64,000 nt of DNA from Diplonema papillatum (GCA_030068145.1 JAPJBO010000099.1:1-64000); one strand, 5' to 3'; shown: positions 1 to 9,900, counted from the first letter of the stretch. Made by a program: numbers and translations. Notes: generated by a model from the letters alone, not told the origin.

Positions 1-327
1 CTCAGCCAATCTTGATAGGCCGGTTCAACGGGCCCACTAACGCACCTTCTTCCGGGGCTAAAAAGGTGCTGATGACAGGATATTGAAATTGGAATAAAAA
101 CAAGAATATTAGTCTGAAAAAATGACCGCGACAGGCAGTGTAGCTGGAGACCAGGAAGCTCGGGCTGACTCACGGAAGCAGGTTGTCGAGTGCGTACGGG
201 CTCGGGTACCACTATCTCGCATTAGCTCGTCTTCTTGTTGCGTTAGTATAGTCCTTTGACAGAGTGAGCCGGTGCCTCTCATCTCACCTTTAAAACACGG
301 CTGAGTCACGCATGCTCTTGACAGACG
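1..327. other. no recognisable gene
   Basis: Only short unconvincing frames occur here. On the minus strand a short stretch near 225-245 resembles one near 1005-1025 (shared ACGCAACAAGAAGACG), so both may derive from one decayed repeat. I see no RNA gene, promoter or defined element. Confidence 0.4.
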
Positions 328-996
328 CTAGCGTCCGACATTTCGCACGCGCGTCGCAGTCGTTGGGTGGTATTGACAAGGGGTTTCATCGGACACTCGG
401 ATGAGCTTCGTTACTTCACTGGAGGCCCGCTTGGCTGCCTTCGAGTTGCGTTTCCGCGTTGGTGTTGTTGCTTCGCTTTTGGACTCCTTCTTCGACTTCG
501 CACGGTCCCAACGTCCTGGTCTGCCCTTGGTGCACGTCTTGCGCTCAGTCTGCGCAGTTCGTCTCTCCTGCTTGACCTCGTGCTTCCATCGAGCCTGCTT
601 GCGCTCCCATCCCGACGGGTAATGCGTCTGCGGTCGAAAACTGCCATTCAGTGTTGCAGCTTTGCGGAGCCCAGCCTGCGGTACGGCTCGCACCTTGTCG
701 CCGGCCTACTTCGCCGTCTGCTCTCGTGCGGCGGCTTCGTAGGCGCGCATCACAGCTTCAAACGCCTGCTGGTTTGCTATTTGTGGTCTCTTGTTGAGTC
801 CGGCCATGTTCCCGCCTCCGAGAGACGTCAGGACGTTGACTTGCATCTCAAGCGCCGGGTGAATCGGCGTCTGCACGATACTCGTCAGCCGTCGCATCGC
901 GCTCTTCATCGCGTACGATTTCGCGGTCGCCGAGTCCCGATACTCGGCTTGTCGCTCGTCTCTGAACCTCATCCATCGCGTGATTCGATAGAGCAT
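328..996 (-). pseudogene. basic coding remnant with an internal stop
   Basis: Two minus-strand reading frames (996-706 and 705-328) lie in the same phase and are separated by one TAG at 708-706. Read through, they give about 220 residues: an Arg/Ala-rich helical first part containing MRRLTSIVQTPIHPALE, then a strongly basic Lys/Arg/Thr-rich tail. The composition resembles a nucleic-acid-binding structural protein of a retroelement, but I recognise no family. It has no partner domain such as a reverse transcriptase or protease nearby. Most likely a decayed mobile-element gene; a real gene with an unseen intron at the stop is possible. Confidence 0.35.
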
Positions 997-1132
997 CGGC
1001 GTCTTCTTGTTGCGTCAGTGGGGAGTCATTTGCATGCAAATGAGTACCACAATAGCTCGCATATATTAAATTTAGCGCAGTTAGTACTTGAGCCTTTAGC
1101 GCATTCCGTGCGGGCCAGTTCCAGGCGATAGG

Positions 1133-1510
1133 GTGTTCGCCGAGCGCTCGGTAGGCACCTTGTTCCTCGGTGACATGGAGTTTCTGCTCCGGCTTGGGGG
1201 TGGTGACTTCGTCATTGCCGGGGATGCAGGAGAGCTTCCGGGGAGCAAAGATATCCTCTGCCTGACGTTCTCGTACCTGGACACGATGGAGCAGAGATGG
1301 AGGATCGCGGCTTGTGTTTGCAGCACTTGTGTGGCAGAAGGATCCAGCAACGACAACCAAGTATCTCCAGTACGTGCTGGATTACTTTCAGAAGCTGCAA
1401 GAGTCGCTCCTTGCCTTGGGGTTCGATCTCCCTGGCGATGCACTGCTCCCAAGGATGAAAAAGATGGTTACAGACAGAGGCCTCTTCACGACGGCTAGTG
1501 AGTGTACGCC
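1133..1510 (+). pseudogene. coding debris in two overlapping frames
   Basis: From 1133 one frame reads a hydrophobic, protein-like stretch (FLLRLGGGDFVIAGDAGEL). From 1314 a second frame reads KYLQYVLDYFQKLQESLL, which looks like a genuine amphipathic helix. The change of frame falls close to a possible 3' splice site ending GTTTGCAG near 1322, and a possible donor (GTGAGTG) lies near 1499. This could therefore be two exons of an unknown gene or a frameshifted relic. No motif allows a family call. Confidence 0.28.
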
Positions 1511-1838
1511 TGTGGGGCCGTTGACGAGGTCATCATGGAGCCCGTGCATCGCCTGCACCTTGCTGACAAAAATGTCTGGCTACCGACCTTCCTTTCAAGG
1601 AAGGTCGGTCGCCAGACAAGGACCTTTGCGATCACTTAGCGCTTCTTCATCATTCATCATCCCGTCTTGCTAGGCTGCTCACAGTCGCTCGAAGATCTTT
1701 CTGTCCCTTTTCGCCACCAACCCGCCTGCAGTCCCCGTGCTTGCTGCCATGATTTAGAACATCTTCATCTCGAGAGCTTCCGGTCTCATATGCACATCGC
1801 CCACTTGCCTGCGGTTTCCGTCCCTCGTATGCTTATGC

Positions 1839-1918
1839 TTGGCACGTCTTGGGCCAGACAGTGGTCAACATGGTCGCCCATGGGCCAGTCAGGGGTCCAC
1901 CAGTGGTCGAACCCAAAA
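1839..1918 (+). repeat. dispersed repeat with GTCGCCCATGGGCCAG core
   Basis: The segment around GTCGCCCATGGGCCAG, with flanking CAGTGGTC and CCAC words, recurs near 46222-46260 and, modified, near 46806-46850. There it sits beside duplicated exon-6 fragments of the CHASE gene. Its presence here, 44 kb away, shows that this minisatellite-linked unit is dispersed. Confidence 0.5.
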
Positions 1919-1930
1919 TACTAGTGTCAA

Positions 1931-2028
1931 TCTCGATCACACTCTACAACGCTCTACTACACTCTACTACACTCTATTACGCTCGATTACGCTCGATTAC
2001 ACTCGATTACGCTCGATTACGCTAGATA
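1931..2028 (+). repeat. decamer tandem repeat
   Basis: About ten imperfect units of a 10-bp word (GCTCGATTAC / ACTCTACTAC). The same words resume at 3131-3157, immediately beyond the truncated LINE copy. The LINE fragment therefore lies inside an array of this decamer. Confidence 0.75.
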
Positions 2029-3130
2029 GGGTCGTTGAGAACGGTGGGAGCCCCGCCGTGCCTCACGGGGTACGAGATGAGGCCAATCTTCCGTGGTGGT
2101 ACGGAGACGATGGAAGTTCTCGAGACGCAGCTGACGACGGCTCGGCACGAGTTCAACGGCGAGGCGTGGGGGATGGACCTTTTCCCGACGTACGGAGGTG
2201 GAAGGGCGGAGCGCGCGGCGAGATGGGCGGTGTTCAACGACGCTACGGAGAAGAAGAAAGGAAAGAAGACGGCAGTCGTCGGAGGGGATCCGTGGTACGT
2301 GCCGGAAGGGGTTCCCCGACACGAAAAGTGGGGTGAGCGGGTGTGCCACGAGCACCAGAAGGTGAAATGCGACGGGTGCAAGCGCCAGGGCAAGTCGGTG
2401 GCGTGGTGCTGTAAGGCCCACCACAAGGAAGACGACGGCCTTGCGGTGAAGTTCTGCGCGCAACACCGCCTGACGCAATGCGCGACGTGCAAGACGATCG
2501 CGGAGTGCTGCCGCAACGGACACCACCGGTGCCTTGATCATGGCATGCCGACGTGTGCGCACTGCAGCCGGCTCGCGGACTTGCGGAGTCGAAGGCCGAA
2601 ACTGTGCTGTCGGAAGGGTCACCACCTGGCGGCCGTGGCGAGGAGTTATGAGGAGAAGAGAGGAGAAGAAGCAGCATCGAAGAAGAGGAAGGCGGAGCTG
2701 GAGGGCCCCGCGCCGGCGCCGAGACAGGCGAAGCGTGAGAACGTAGTGTTCATTCTGCGGGAAGCAGCGGAAGGCGAGCGAGAGCCCGCAACATCAACGC
2801 CGACATCAGCAACGAAGGTCGGGAAGACGGCATCAACGCCAGCGAAGAAGCGGCAATCGGACTCCGCGGCGGAGCCGGTACCGAAAAGACGCAAAGGACG
2901 CGTCGATGCGCCACGACCATCGCCCAGGCGCCGAGAAAAAGCAGAAATCGACGCGCAACCGATGAACCTCGACGAGCAATCGAAGAAGAAGCGAAGCACC
3001 AAACGCGCGCCTGAGCGCGACGATCAAGACGAGCTAAAGAGGCGAAAGCATGACACTTCACGTGCGAAGAGATAACCGCGCCGTCGGCGATGCAGATTAT
3101 CGCCACAGATTCTTTGCATTCTAACCCAAA
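2029..3130 (+). mobile_element. 5'-truncated LINE copy (3' end only)
   Basis: This is the 3' end of a non-LTR retrotransposon related to the intact element at 36099-44306. It keeps only the frame for the C-terminal Cys/His-rich domain and a short 3' tail ending CATTCTAACCCAAA. The tail recurs as a separate 62-bp insertion at 7062-7123, which defines the true 3' terminus of this subfamily. Decamer repeats flank both sides. Truncation at the 5' end is the usual outcome of incomplete target-primed reverse transcription. It cannot move by itself. Confidence 0.8.
2035..3075 (+). pseudogene. C-terminal fragment of LINE ORF2 (Cys/His-rich domain)
   Basis: The open frame has no proper AUG at its 5' end, as expected for a truncation. 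Residues ~100-200 carry an array of Cys and His pairs (CHEH...CDGC, CCKAHH, CAQH...CATC, CCRNGHH, CLDHG...CAHC, CCRKGHH), followed by a Lys/Arg/Pro-rich tail. The same order of motifs occurs at the end of the intact LINE ORF2 (43321-43620), including a shared RAARWA word just before it. The array probably binds zinc and nucleic acid; that role is inferred. The tail ends SRAKR and stops at 3075. The frame is uninterrupted, so the copy is not very old. Confidence 0.8.
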
Positions 3131-3250
3131 ACGATTACGCTCGATTACACTCGATCAGGGGGTAGGTGAATTGGCTCAATATTTCGCCTATATCTTTATT
3201 ATTCTTTGGGAAAACGCGAAAATAATCGAATATAAGCTAAATATATGGTA

Positions 3251-3661
3251 CGATGCCAAAAGGGGGGGGGGGGGGTTTGGGCGGAAAAATCCCCGCATAG
3301 TTCACCAGGGTCTGACGGGTACTGAGGCCCCATACCCTTCCTAAAACATCATTCTGCGTTCAAATACGCCCTCAGAAGCCTCCGGAGAGCCTTCTATGAC
3401 GTCCCAAATTCGATTTTGTGGGTTTTTAGGGGGTCCCCCCGCCTGTTGGCCGTAAACCGCCATAGTAGACACATATGCAACCTGAAGCTGGGTCGCTTTT
3501 CTGTGCAAGATCCCAGCCCAAACACACGTTTTCGGCGTTCTCTAGCACTCTCCAGGTGCATTCGACCCTCGGGCTTCGTGGTTTCTTTCACTCACAGGTG
3601 TTCCGGGACGTGCAAAGATAAGGAGAATGGCCCCCTGCATTGGGGACAGACCGAACTACGC
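3251..3661 (+). repeat. left terminal inverted repeat
   Basis: Inverted match to 5849-6237. Recognisable matched words include GCGGAAAAATCCCCGCATAG, GTACTGAGGCCCCATA and GGAGAGCCTTCTATGA. A run of about 14 G lies near the tip. The right end reaches past the word CCCCCTGCATTGGGG. The arm contains about 150 nt of open frame in phase with the transposase, which is probably fortuitous. Confidence 0.85.
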
Positions 3662-3808
3662 CCTGCCTGTCTATACAGGCTTTGGGGTCAAATTGCACCG
3701 GCTTTGGCGCCACATCCACCGTTTCGGGCTTCGTTTGTGCTGCTTTGGGGTCCATTAAACCTAAACCCTCATTGTTGGCATACAGGAACTAAAGAACATC
3801 AAGTAAAT

Positions 3809-5650
3809 ATGCCTCGTGACACGGGTATGCTCGCCCTCGAAACCTCTGTGGAAGAGATGAAAGCCCAGGACACCTACACCAACTGGAGTAGAACGTCTCA
3901 GAACATGAAGCGCCGGTTCAACGTAACAAAAGCGTTCTTGAACAAGATTGCAGGCGAAGACCACATTGGTTTCTTGCTGTCTATGTGGGGAGAAGACGAC
4001 CACGTCCGTATCTGGCAGAAACTATCTGGCACATTCCCGGATGCGTTCAACAGCATCTCTCATGAGCCGACACGTCGCAATATCGTACGTAGTCTGGGTT
4101 GGGCTCGGGCACGATATGAAAAGGTTGGAATGACTGTAGGGGAGAAACTGTGGTCCAACAGACACCAAGATGGCGACATTTCCCGTGGCGGGAGGCCGTT
4201 GATTGCCACACCAGAAGCCAGGCAGCAGGTTAATGAGGACCACGAACAATTGGCATCGCCCACATCTCGCGTGGTGAAGCGGCTTTCAACTGAAAGTACT
4301 GCGGTCGTGGCACAAAACATGCTTGTACCGTTCAAGCTTGTTTACGAACAGAGTGAGATGAAGGACGATGTGTCGTACACGACATATCGCCGGCTGCGTG
4401 GTGCCCAGTTTCAGCACATCTCACGACGGACAGATGTATGCGACACGTGTGCGGAAGGGGCCACCATCCAAAATCGCCTGAGGGAGTATATCTCCAAGAA
4501 CAGGGAGTCGCTGACCTCGCAGTACTGGCATGCAAACAGCAACCCGTTCTATCTCCTCAGCGTCCTGGACGAGCCTCGCATTCCCGCAAACGTGAAGAGT
4601 GCTGTTAGCATCATGCTGCATCAGCTCATGGAGGTACAACTGCATCAGGCGGCAGCCACACGACAAAGAGATGCGTATAACATTGCCATGAAAGCTCCTC
4701 CACCAGGCTGCGTCGTGGTAACCCTTGACTTCAAACAAAAAGGGAAGCTCCCAATGAAACCAGAGGAGCCCGGCCAGCTCTTTTATAATCAAGGTGCCTT
4801 CTCATTACTTGGCTTTGGCATGCATTGGCTGGTAGATGGAAACGTCTGCCGTCGTAACATTGATGTGCTCCTGCGAACGCACAACCAGTGCTCGTTTGCT
4901 GCTGTCCGTGCCTTTGAAGCTGCCAAGGAGCATTTCCCCCCGGACCTAAAAGTGATTTACTGGTCCGACTCGGGGAGACACTTTCGTTCGCTGCTTTTTA
5001 TCAGCCGCCTCCTACAAGAAGATTCCACGATTTCGATCAACTTCTTTGAAGGGGGCCACGGCAAGAACGACCGGGACCAGCACTTTGGCACGATTGGACG
5101 TGCTCTCGACACGGCTTCGAAAAAGACCGAGCTGAAGCATCTCAATGATGTAAAAGCCGTGCTAAACAAGGTGACCAACACAATCGCCATACAAGTCAGA
5201 ATCCGTGCTCAACGGGCCACTTTTCCGGTCCGAAACATCGCCAATATCATGGCTATTGGGTCCTACCAACGAGATGGTGACGGAGTCATCACAGTTCATG
5301 ACTTCAGTGGTGAACCCGGTTGCAAACTTCGGGGAAAGAGCCATGCCACAAGATTCGCGTTTGTACCCAAGGTATCAAGCAAGTTGCCACTTTGCGAATC
5401 AGATAGTGACTGTGCTGACGTTTCCAGCAGTGATCGGGATGGCGACTCCAGTGCTAGTAGTGAAGACTTCGCGTCAAAGCTGGAGAAGAAACGGCTCAAG
5501 AAGCAACACGTCTTTGAGGCACTTGCTGCCAAGGACGAGAAAGATGCCAAAAGGGGGAGGAAATCACAAGGAAAGGTGCGAAAGCCTGCCCCAAAACCAG
5601 CAAAACCGGCTGCAAAACAATGCACGGGCAGGAAGCGAACTCGGAGCTAA
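3809..5650 (+). CDS. DDE-type transposase (unclassified family)
   Basis: The frame is open from 3416, but the first AUG lies at 3809, just outside the left inverted repeat, giving 613 residues. Three acidic residues fit an RNase H-fold DDE/D catalytic triad: D307 in VVVTLDFKQK, D387 in VIYWSDSGRHF, and D421 (or D423) in EGGHGKNDRDQHFG, spaced about 80 and 34 residues apart. The SDSG...HGK...D pattern recalls a group of poorly named eukaryotic transposases in which SDG and HGK-D words mark the second and third positions. A CDTC knuckle (about residues 211-214) may bind zinc. The C-terminus is Ser/Asp then Lys/Arg-rich, likely a nuclear or DNA-binding tail. Predicted to cut and paste the surrounding element. 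Function is inferred from motifs and from the flanking repeats. Confidence 0.75.
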   Translation: MPRDTGMLALETSVEEMKAQDTYTNWSRTSQNMKRRFNVTKAFLNKIAGEDHIGFLLSMWGEDDHVRIWQKLSGTFPDAFNSISHEPTRRNIVRSLGWARARYEKVGMTVGEKLWSNRHQDGDISRGGRPLIATPEARQQVNEDHEQLASPTSRVVKRLSTESTAVVAQNMLVPFKLVYEQSEMKDDVSYTTYRRLRGAQFQHISRRTDVCDTCAEGATIQNRLREYISKNRESLTSQYWHANSNPFYLLSVLDEPRIPANVKSAVSIMLHQLMEVQLHQAAATRQRDAYNIAMKAPPPGCVVVTLDFKQKGKLPMKPEEPGQLFYNQGAFSLLGFGMHWLVDGNVCRRNIDVLLRTHNQCSFAAVRAFEAAKEHFPPDLKVIYWSDSGRHFRSLLFISRLLQEDSTISINFFEGGHGKNDRDQHFGTIGRALDTASKKTELKHLNDVKAVLNKVTNTIAIQVRIRAQRATFPVRNIANIMAIGSYQRDGDGVITVHDFSGEPGCKLRGKSHATRFAFVPKVSSKLPLCESDSDCADVSSSDRDGDSSASSEDFASKLEKKRLKKQHVFEALAAKDEKDAKRGRKSQGKVRKPAPKPAKPAAKQCTGRKRTRS

Positions 5651-5848
5651 CCGTCTTCTACTGACCACTGAGATCGGCTGTTGACACAGCCTTCGGTCAC
5701 CGTGTAACTCACTTCTTCAGTCACTCTTCGTGTCAACACTCGTCCTTCTCGTTAGCCAGATGCATATCATGCTGCTACCACCACGTGCTGCTGCTGTATC
5801 GTCATAGGTGCGCATAGCACGTAGCTCGTTGGTGACGTAGTACCATCA
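5651..5848. other. transposon 3' spacer
   Basis: Short non-coding stretch between the transposase stop and the right inverted repeat. It presumably holds the transcript end of the transposase; no clear signal is visible. Confidence 0.4.
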
Positions 5849-6237
5849 CGTAGTACGGTCTGACCCCAATGCAGGGGGCGCCCCGGAGCACCTGTAAGCG
5901 GAAGAAAACACGAAGCCCGAGGGTCTAATGCACCTGGAGAGTGCTAGAGAACGCCGAAAACATGTGTTCAGGCTGGGATCTTGCTCTGAGGAGCAACATA
6001 GCATCAGGTCGCATATGTGTCTACTATAGCGGTGTACGGCCAGCAGACAGGGGACCCCCCCAAAACCCACAAAAACGCATTTTGGACATCATAGAAGGCT
6101 CTCCGGAGGCTTCTGAGGGCGTATTTGAACGCAGAATCATGTTTTAGGAAGGCTATGGGGCCTCAGTACCCGTCAGACCCTGGTGAACTATGCGGGGATT
6201 TTTCCGCCCAAACCCCCCCCCCCCCCTTTTGGCATCG
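5849..6237 (-). repeat. right terminal inverted repeat
   Basis: Inverted partner of 3251-3661, ending in a C-run and TTTTGGCATCG. It lacks the short extra segment present in the left arm near 3620. Confidence 0.85.
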
Positions 6238-6788
6238 ACTCATATATAGGCGTACATGTATGAAGCAAGTTGACTAGTAAACTAATAAACCAAAACTACG
6301 CTTTCACAAAGCATGCCGCGTGGGCGGCGTTGTGAAAGCGGGACTCCTCCTGGCCCAAAAGAACCGTCAAGGATGCGGCGGCCGTGCAACTGAAGAGTGT
6401 GGGCACTTTCCAAGGACATGCTCTGTTGCCCACAAAAAGAACGTGGGGGCCAAGACTACATCCCTGGAATGCTCTAGAGAGCCCATTTGACAAGGGTCCC
6501 CGGTGACCCTATAATCCCGGAATCTCAAGCGAACTTTAACTCTAAAAAATATTCCACGTCACACAACACAGGTGGAGAACATGGAAGCATTCGGTGAGAG
6601 GGAGACCAACGGTGCCAACGAATCCGATCGCAGCGCCTAACCCCTTTTTCCTTTTGTTCCACCTCGGACACATTGCGGGAAAATGAAAGAAAATGAAAGA
6701 AACTGAACCAAATGCCTTTGAGGGACCGGCACACTAGCATTCGTGCCCGACCAGGGGGTTTCTGACAGCAGGTAAAGTCGGAGTGGGA
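6238..6788. other. intergenic, repeat debris
   Basis: No gene seen. Around 6515-6550 lies a copy of a dispersed motif (AATCTCAAGCGAACTTTAAC followed by TCTAAAAA), called repeat G here, that is also found at 29385-29410 just upstream of the CHASE exon duplications. Other weakly similar sites occur near 10394, 11925, 18160, 20030, 22390 and 61920. Confidence 0.4.
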
Positions 6789-7136
6789 ACGTGCCAGTTA
6801 GAGTTTGAGTTTGGCGGACACTTGCCGGCATAGCGGAGAACCCCCCCCTCTCCCCCACCTATGTTTTTTGACGGACAGATGACGGCGTGGCAAACCATGG
6901 CTTTGTCCTACAGGCTACTGTGGCCGACGCCCCTCGCCCCCCCCCCTCTTTTTTTTATCCCGGTGGCGGACATATGGCGGCACGGCAAACCATAAAAAAA
7001 GGCCCGAGACCACCCCCCCCCCTCCCCATGCCGGACATTGTCCGCTAAAGTCTAACTGACAGAGATAACCGCGCCATCGGCGATGCAGATTATCGCCACA
7101 GATTCTTTGCATTCTAACCCAAACTAACTGACACGT
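6789..7136 (+). mobile_element. MITE family E, interrupted copy
   Basis: A small non-coding element with inverted ends (ACGTGCCAGTTAGAG... / ...CTAACTGACACGT) and internal words TTTGGCGGACA and TGTCCGCTAAAG. The same structure occurs complete at 25229-25418. This copy is enlarged by C-runs and by a 62-bp LINE tail at 7062-7123. It has no coding capacity and presumably depended on a transposase encoded elsewhere. Confidence 0.7.
7062..7123 (+). mobile_element. 62-bp LINE tail insertion with target duplication
   Basis: The 62 bp are nearly identical to the 3' end of the truncated LINE at 3069-3130 (shared words GCAGATTATCGCCACAGA and TTCTTTGCATTCTAACCC). They are flanked by a perfect direct repeat, CTAACTGACA, at 7052-7061 and 7124-7133, which is part of the MITE end. 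This is an extreme 5' truncation of a retrotransposed LINE copy. Confidence 0.85.
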
Positions 7137-7419
7137 TCCCGTCAAATTTAGAAGTCAGCATCCGAAACAGCGTCAGACCGGCGCGGCAAAGCTTAACGAA
7201 GGGGAAGCAACCGTGGAGACAACATGTGCCCAAAGCAACACCCGCCTCCATGCAAAATATTGAACGAAGCCCCGTTTTTTTTCGAGTCACCTCAACACAA
7301 AACAAGTTGTCGACAACTAACAAGTAAAAAAAATAAAACCAAGCTACGCATTTTCTTTTCTTGGTCGCTGTCAGACTGTCCGACCGCAAGGTTTCTTCTA
7401 GGATTCTAAATTTAGATCG

Positions 7420-7715
7420 ATGGAGCCTATGAGCTATGATGACCAGCAAGCTAAGCTCTTGATATCCTCGGACCATCCAGCTTTCAACTTCTCTTGGATG
7501 CTCACGAGCAACCCAAGGGCCGCGTTGGCCTGGCAGAAGGGCAAAACCAAGCTCCTCAGGAGGTGCCGTGTTCACTTTTACGACCGAAAAACAAAAGAAA
7601 TCGTACCAGCAAATCACAGACGACTTTGCAGCACACAATGCTGATGTCGTGACGACTGTCTGCGAACGGGTCTGCTACCAAGAGCCCAGCGGAAAGGCAA
7701 CCGAGTGGACATCCT
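7420..7715 (+). pseudogene. frameshifted coding relic of unknown type
   Basis: An ATG-started frame at 7420 reads a protein-like sequence (LLISSDHPAFNFSWML) to about 7550. A second frame from about 7553 reads QKKSYQQITDDFAAHNADVV and stops at 7713-7715. Neither frame alone is complete and the codon usage looks protein-like in each part, so a single frameshift is the simplest explanation. I recognise no domain. Confidence 0.35.
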
Positions 7716-8303
7716 GACTCAGCCTCTAGCACGATAATAGTAAAGCTTTCCATTCGAGCGCCCCGTTTAGCACGTACAAAGCTGAACCTCAGAAGGTCAA
7801 AAGGCACCGATGTCCAAAGGGCGCCTCGCTGCTGTGGGACACAGATCCCTGCCCAGCATCACCTCAAACTCAGATGAGAGTCTCCGGATAACCAATGTAT
7901 TCTTTTATAGCAGCTCAGTTCTAGTACTTCTTGTAAGAACACACTTTCGGCACAACGGCTGCGAAACCAACCAAAACGTGCTTGCACAGATCTCCCGTCC
8001 CAGATGTCCGCATCAGCAAAAAAAGACAGATAAAATCCTCGCGACTTTTTTGGGGTGTCGTGTTTTCTGATCACCCCCCCCCCCCAAGAAACATTTCCCC
8101 CCCGCCCCCCCTTAGGCCAGTGTTCCAGGTAAACGGTAAACATTTACCGTTTATAAACGTTTTACGTTTACTCATATTGGAGTAAACGTTGAGTAAACAT
8201 TGTGCAAGCGTTTACTGTATCAAGGGCGACATCCACTGGAAGCACAATCTATCAAGGAAGAGGGGCAACTAAGTAAAATATCCAGACGGACCTTTCGTCA
8301 CAA

Positions 8304-8700
8304 ATGGCGAACAAGCGCAAAGGAGCCTGTGAGGGGGTGACATTCACGGAAGTACCCGGATCGAAGATGCGCAAGGTAACCTGCAAGTTCTGCGATAAGG
8401 CCTTCTCCACCGCCTCTGCTGAGCACCTGCTCGGCCAAGGCAGCGGTATTGGCGGCTGTGTCCCAAAAGATCCCATGGTGGTAGCACACACCCGCCTTCG
8501 TCGTCAAGCTGAAGGCAGCAGAAGAAAAACGAGAAAGCCAAGAGAATATGGTGCCATTCCTCACTCGAGCGACCACTGCAGTGGGCGCCCACGAAGCCAT
8601 CAGGGACTTCTTCTATGAAGAAGCCATCGGGTTTAACAAGGCTACTGGTCGTTCGTCCCTGACCATGGTTTCAGTCCTGTGCGCTATCAGCACACGATGA
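8304..8700 (+). pseudogene. hAT transposase N-terminal relic (BED zinc finger)
   Basis: The frame from ATG 8304 starts MANKRKGACEGVTF and contains CKFCDKAFSTASAEHLL, which resembles a BED-type zinc finger. After about 8530 homology continues in another frame with AHEAIRDFFYEEAIGFN, matching the usual start of the hAT transposase core, and then a stop at 8698. So there is at least one frameshift, and the catalytic domain is missing, replaced by the nested element and the right end. Non-functional. Confidence 0.55.
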
Positions 8701-8870
8701 GTACACCCCCCCAACGCCTGAAGAACTCGGTGGGGTGGTGCTTGACACCGCCATAAAGAGATGGACAGCCTGATGGAACGTGGGTTGCGCCAGGAGGCCA
8801 AGTATGGTCTAACCGTGCTCTGTAGGCGAGTAAACGTTTACCGCGAGTAAACGTAAACGTTTACCGTTCA

Positions 8871-9368
8871 TTACTGGGGGGGGTCGAATACAGGAGGTAC
8901 CTTGAATAGAAGAGGTACCTTGAATACAAGAGGCATTTTGGAAATCTGGAAAAAGGTTGGTTTTTTCCTTGGTCCGCATAACAGACCTTTTTCGACGGTT
9001 TTCTGATCGCGATGAGCTCCGATGAAGAGAACCGTGAAAAACCGGGGACCAAGATTTATGTGCGTGGTTCATGGGTCTTTGCCAGATGCGGGGCACCGGG
9101 CGTGGAACCCACAGGTTTTCAATAGAAAGGACGGGAATCGACCCACTGGTTGGTGACATTTCTTTGCTGGCCCGTGTAGCAGACCTTTTTCGGCGAATTT
9201 GTGCTCGCGTTCAGCTCCGATGAAGAGAACCGTGAAAAATAGACAAGAAGAAGGGAGCTCCCGCGGTTTCCGGGTTTGCGGTACTTTTTCCATTTCTTTT
9301 TCGGGAAAATTGCAGGATCGGCACGCCGAATAGAAGAGGTACCTCTTGTATTCGACCCCCCCCAGTAA
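8871..9368. mobile_element. nested inverted-repeat element in the hAT relic
   Basis: A 498-bp segment with perfect 21-bp inverted ends that begin TTACTGGGGGGGGTCGAATA. Inner sequence near both ends repeats GAATAGAAGAGGTACC. Two internal direct repeats share GCTCCGATGAAGAGAACCGT (near 9012 and 9210). It has no coding capacity. A related GGGGGGTCGAATA tip occurs near 58410. Confidence 0.7.
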
Positions 9369-9824
9369 CGTTTACGTTTACTCATTTTGGAGTAAACGCG
9401 TTTACTCAACGTTTACCAGCTTCACTGGCAGTCCCCCCCTCGTCAGAATTGCGCAAAAGTATTGTGGCCTCTAACGGCGCTAGCACCACGCGCTCTTGCC
9501 AAGTACCAAGCATCCTCCTCCCAGAGCCACACCGTTGGGCGCACGAGTTACTTGACAGGCCACGCGAGTAAAAGAGTGAAAGCGCAGAATAAATATACCC
9601 CACCAGCTGCAACGGTCAACCGAAGACTCGATAGCACCGGCTTCTTAAAGCACGAATCGATCCGAAGAACGAGCGAGGATAAAAAAAACGGACTTACCGC
9701 GAATTGCCCAACCAACGGAGATTGCCGCATTTCTTTTTTCCCGTACCCGGGACCCCTTTCCCTATTTCGTGTTCGCCAGATCGAATTCCAAAAACGACCC
9801 CCCAACTAAGATTTTCCCCCCATT

Positions 9825-9900
9825 GATCGGACCGAAACACGGTGCAGATGGGACCAGTGCGATGTTGAGCACGTATCCATTCCAAGCGCGTTCTTGCTCC
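9825..9900 (+). repeat. dispersed repeat D, partial
   Basis: Shares GGACCGAAACACGG, GGGACCAGTGCG and GTTGAGCAC words with copies at 16858-17051, 28050-28125, 34603-34745 and 51525-51655. The full unit is about 170-190 bp and ends in a C-run. No coding capacity or inverted ends are seen; it could be a SINE or MITE fragment. Confidence 0.6.

Larger units (their letters stand above)
3251..6237 (+). mobile_element. DNA transposon with ~400-bp terminal inverted repeats
   Basis: A 2987-bp element bounded by long imperfect inverted repeats that begin CGATGCCAAAAGGGG and end CCCCTTTTGGCATCG. It contains one large transposase-like frame on the plus strand. The repeats stay alignable for about 390-410 bp, with a small extra segment in the left arm near 3620. 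I could not see a clear target-site duplication: the flanks read ...ATATGGTA and ACTCATAT.... The intact frame and well-preserved repeats suggest a relatively recent insertion. Confidence 0.85.
8117..9428 (+). mobile_element. decayed hAT-like DNA transposon
   Basis: Ends are CCAGTGTTCCAGGTAAAC and GTTTACCAGCTTCACTGG, i.e. short inverted repeats with the CAGTG tip typical of hAT elements. Both subterminal zones contain many copies of CGTTTACTC/GAGTAAACG in both orientations, a common transposase-binding arrangement in hAT elements. It carries a BED-finger relic (8304-8700) and is interrupted by a second inverted-repeat element at 8871-9368. A clean 8-bp target duplication is not evident. Confidence 0.65.

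Noticed and set aside
2017-2625. 202-residue minus frame opposite the truncated LINE
   Set aside because: Antisense shadow of the Cys/His domain with no recognisable features.
2035-3075. Independent host gene for a Cys-rich protein
   Set aside because: It aligns with the LINE ORF2 C-terminus, has no AUG start and ends in the LINE tail; it is a truncated retrotransposon copy.
3116-3130. Telomere-like CTAACCC at the LINE end
   Set aside because: A single copy belonging to the LINE tail; no tandem telomere repeat.
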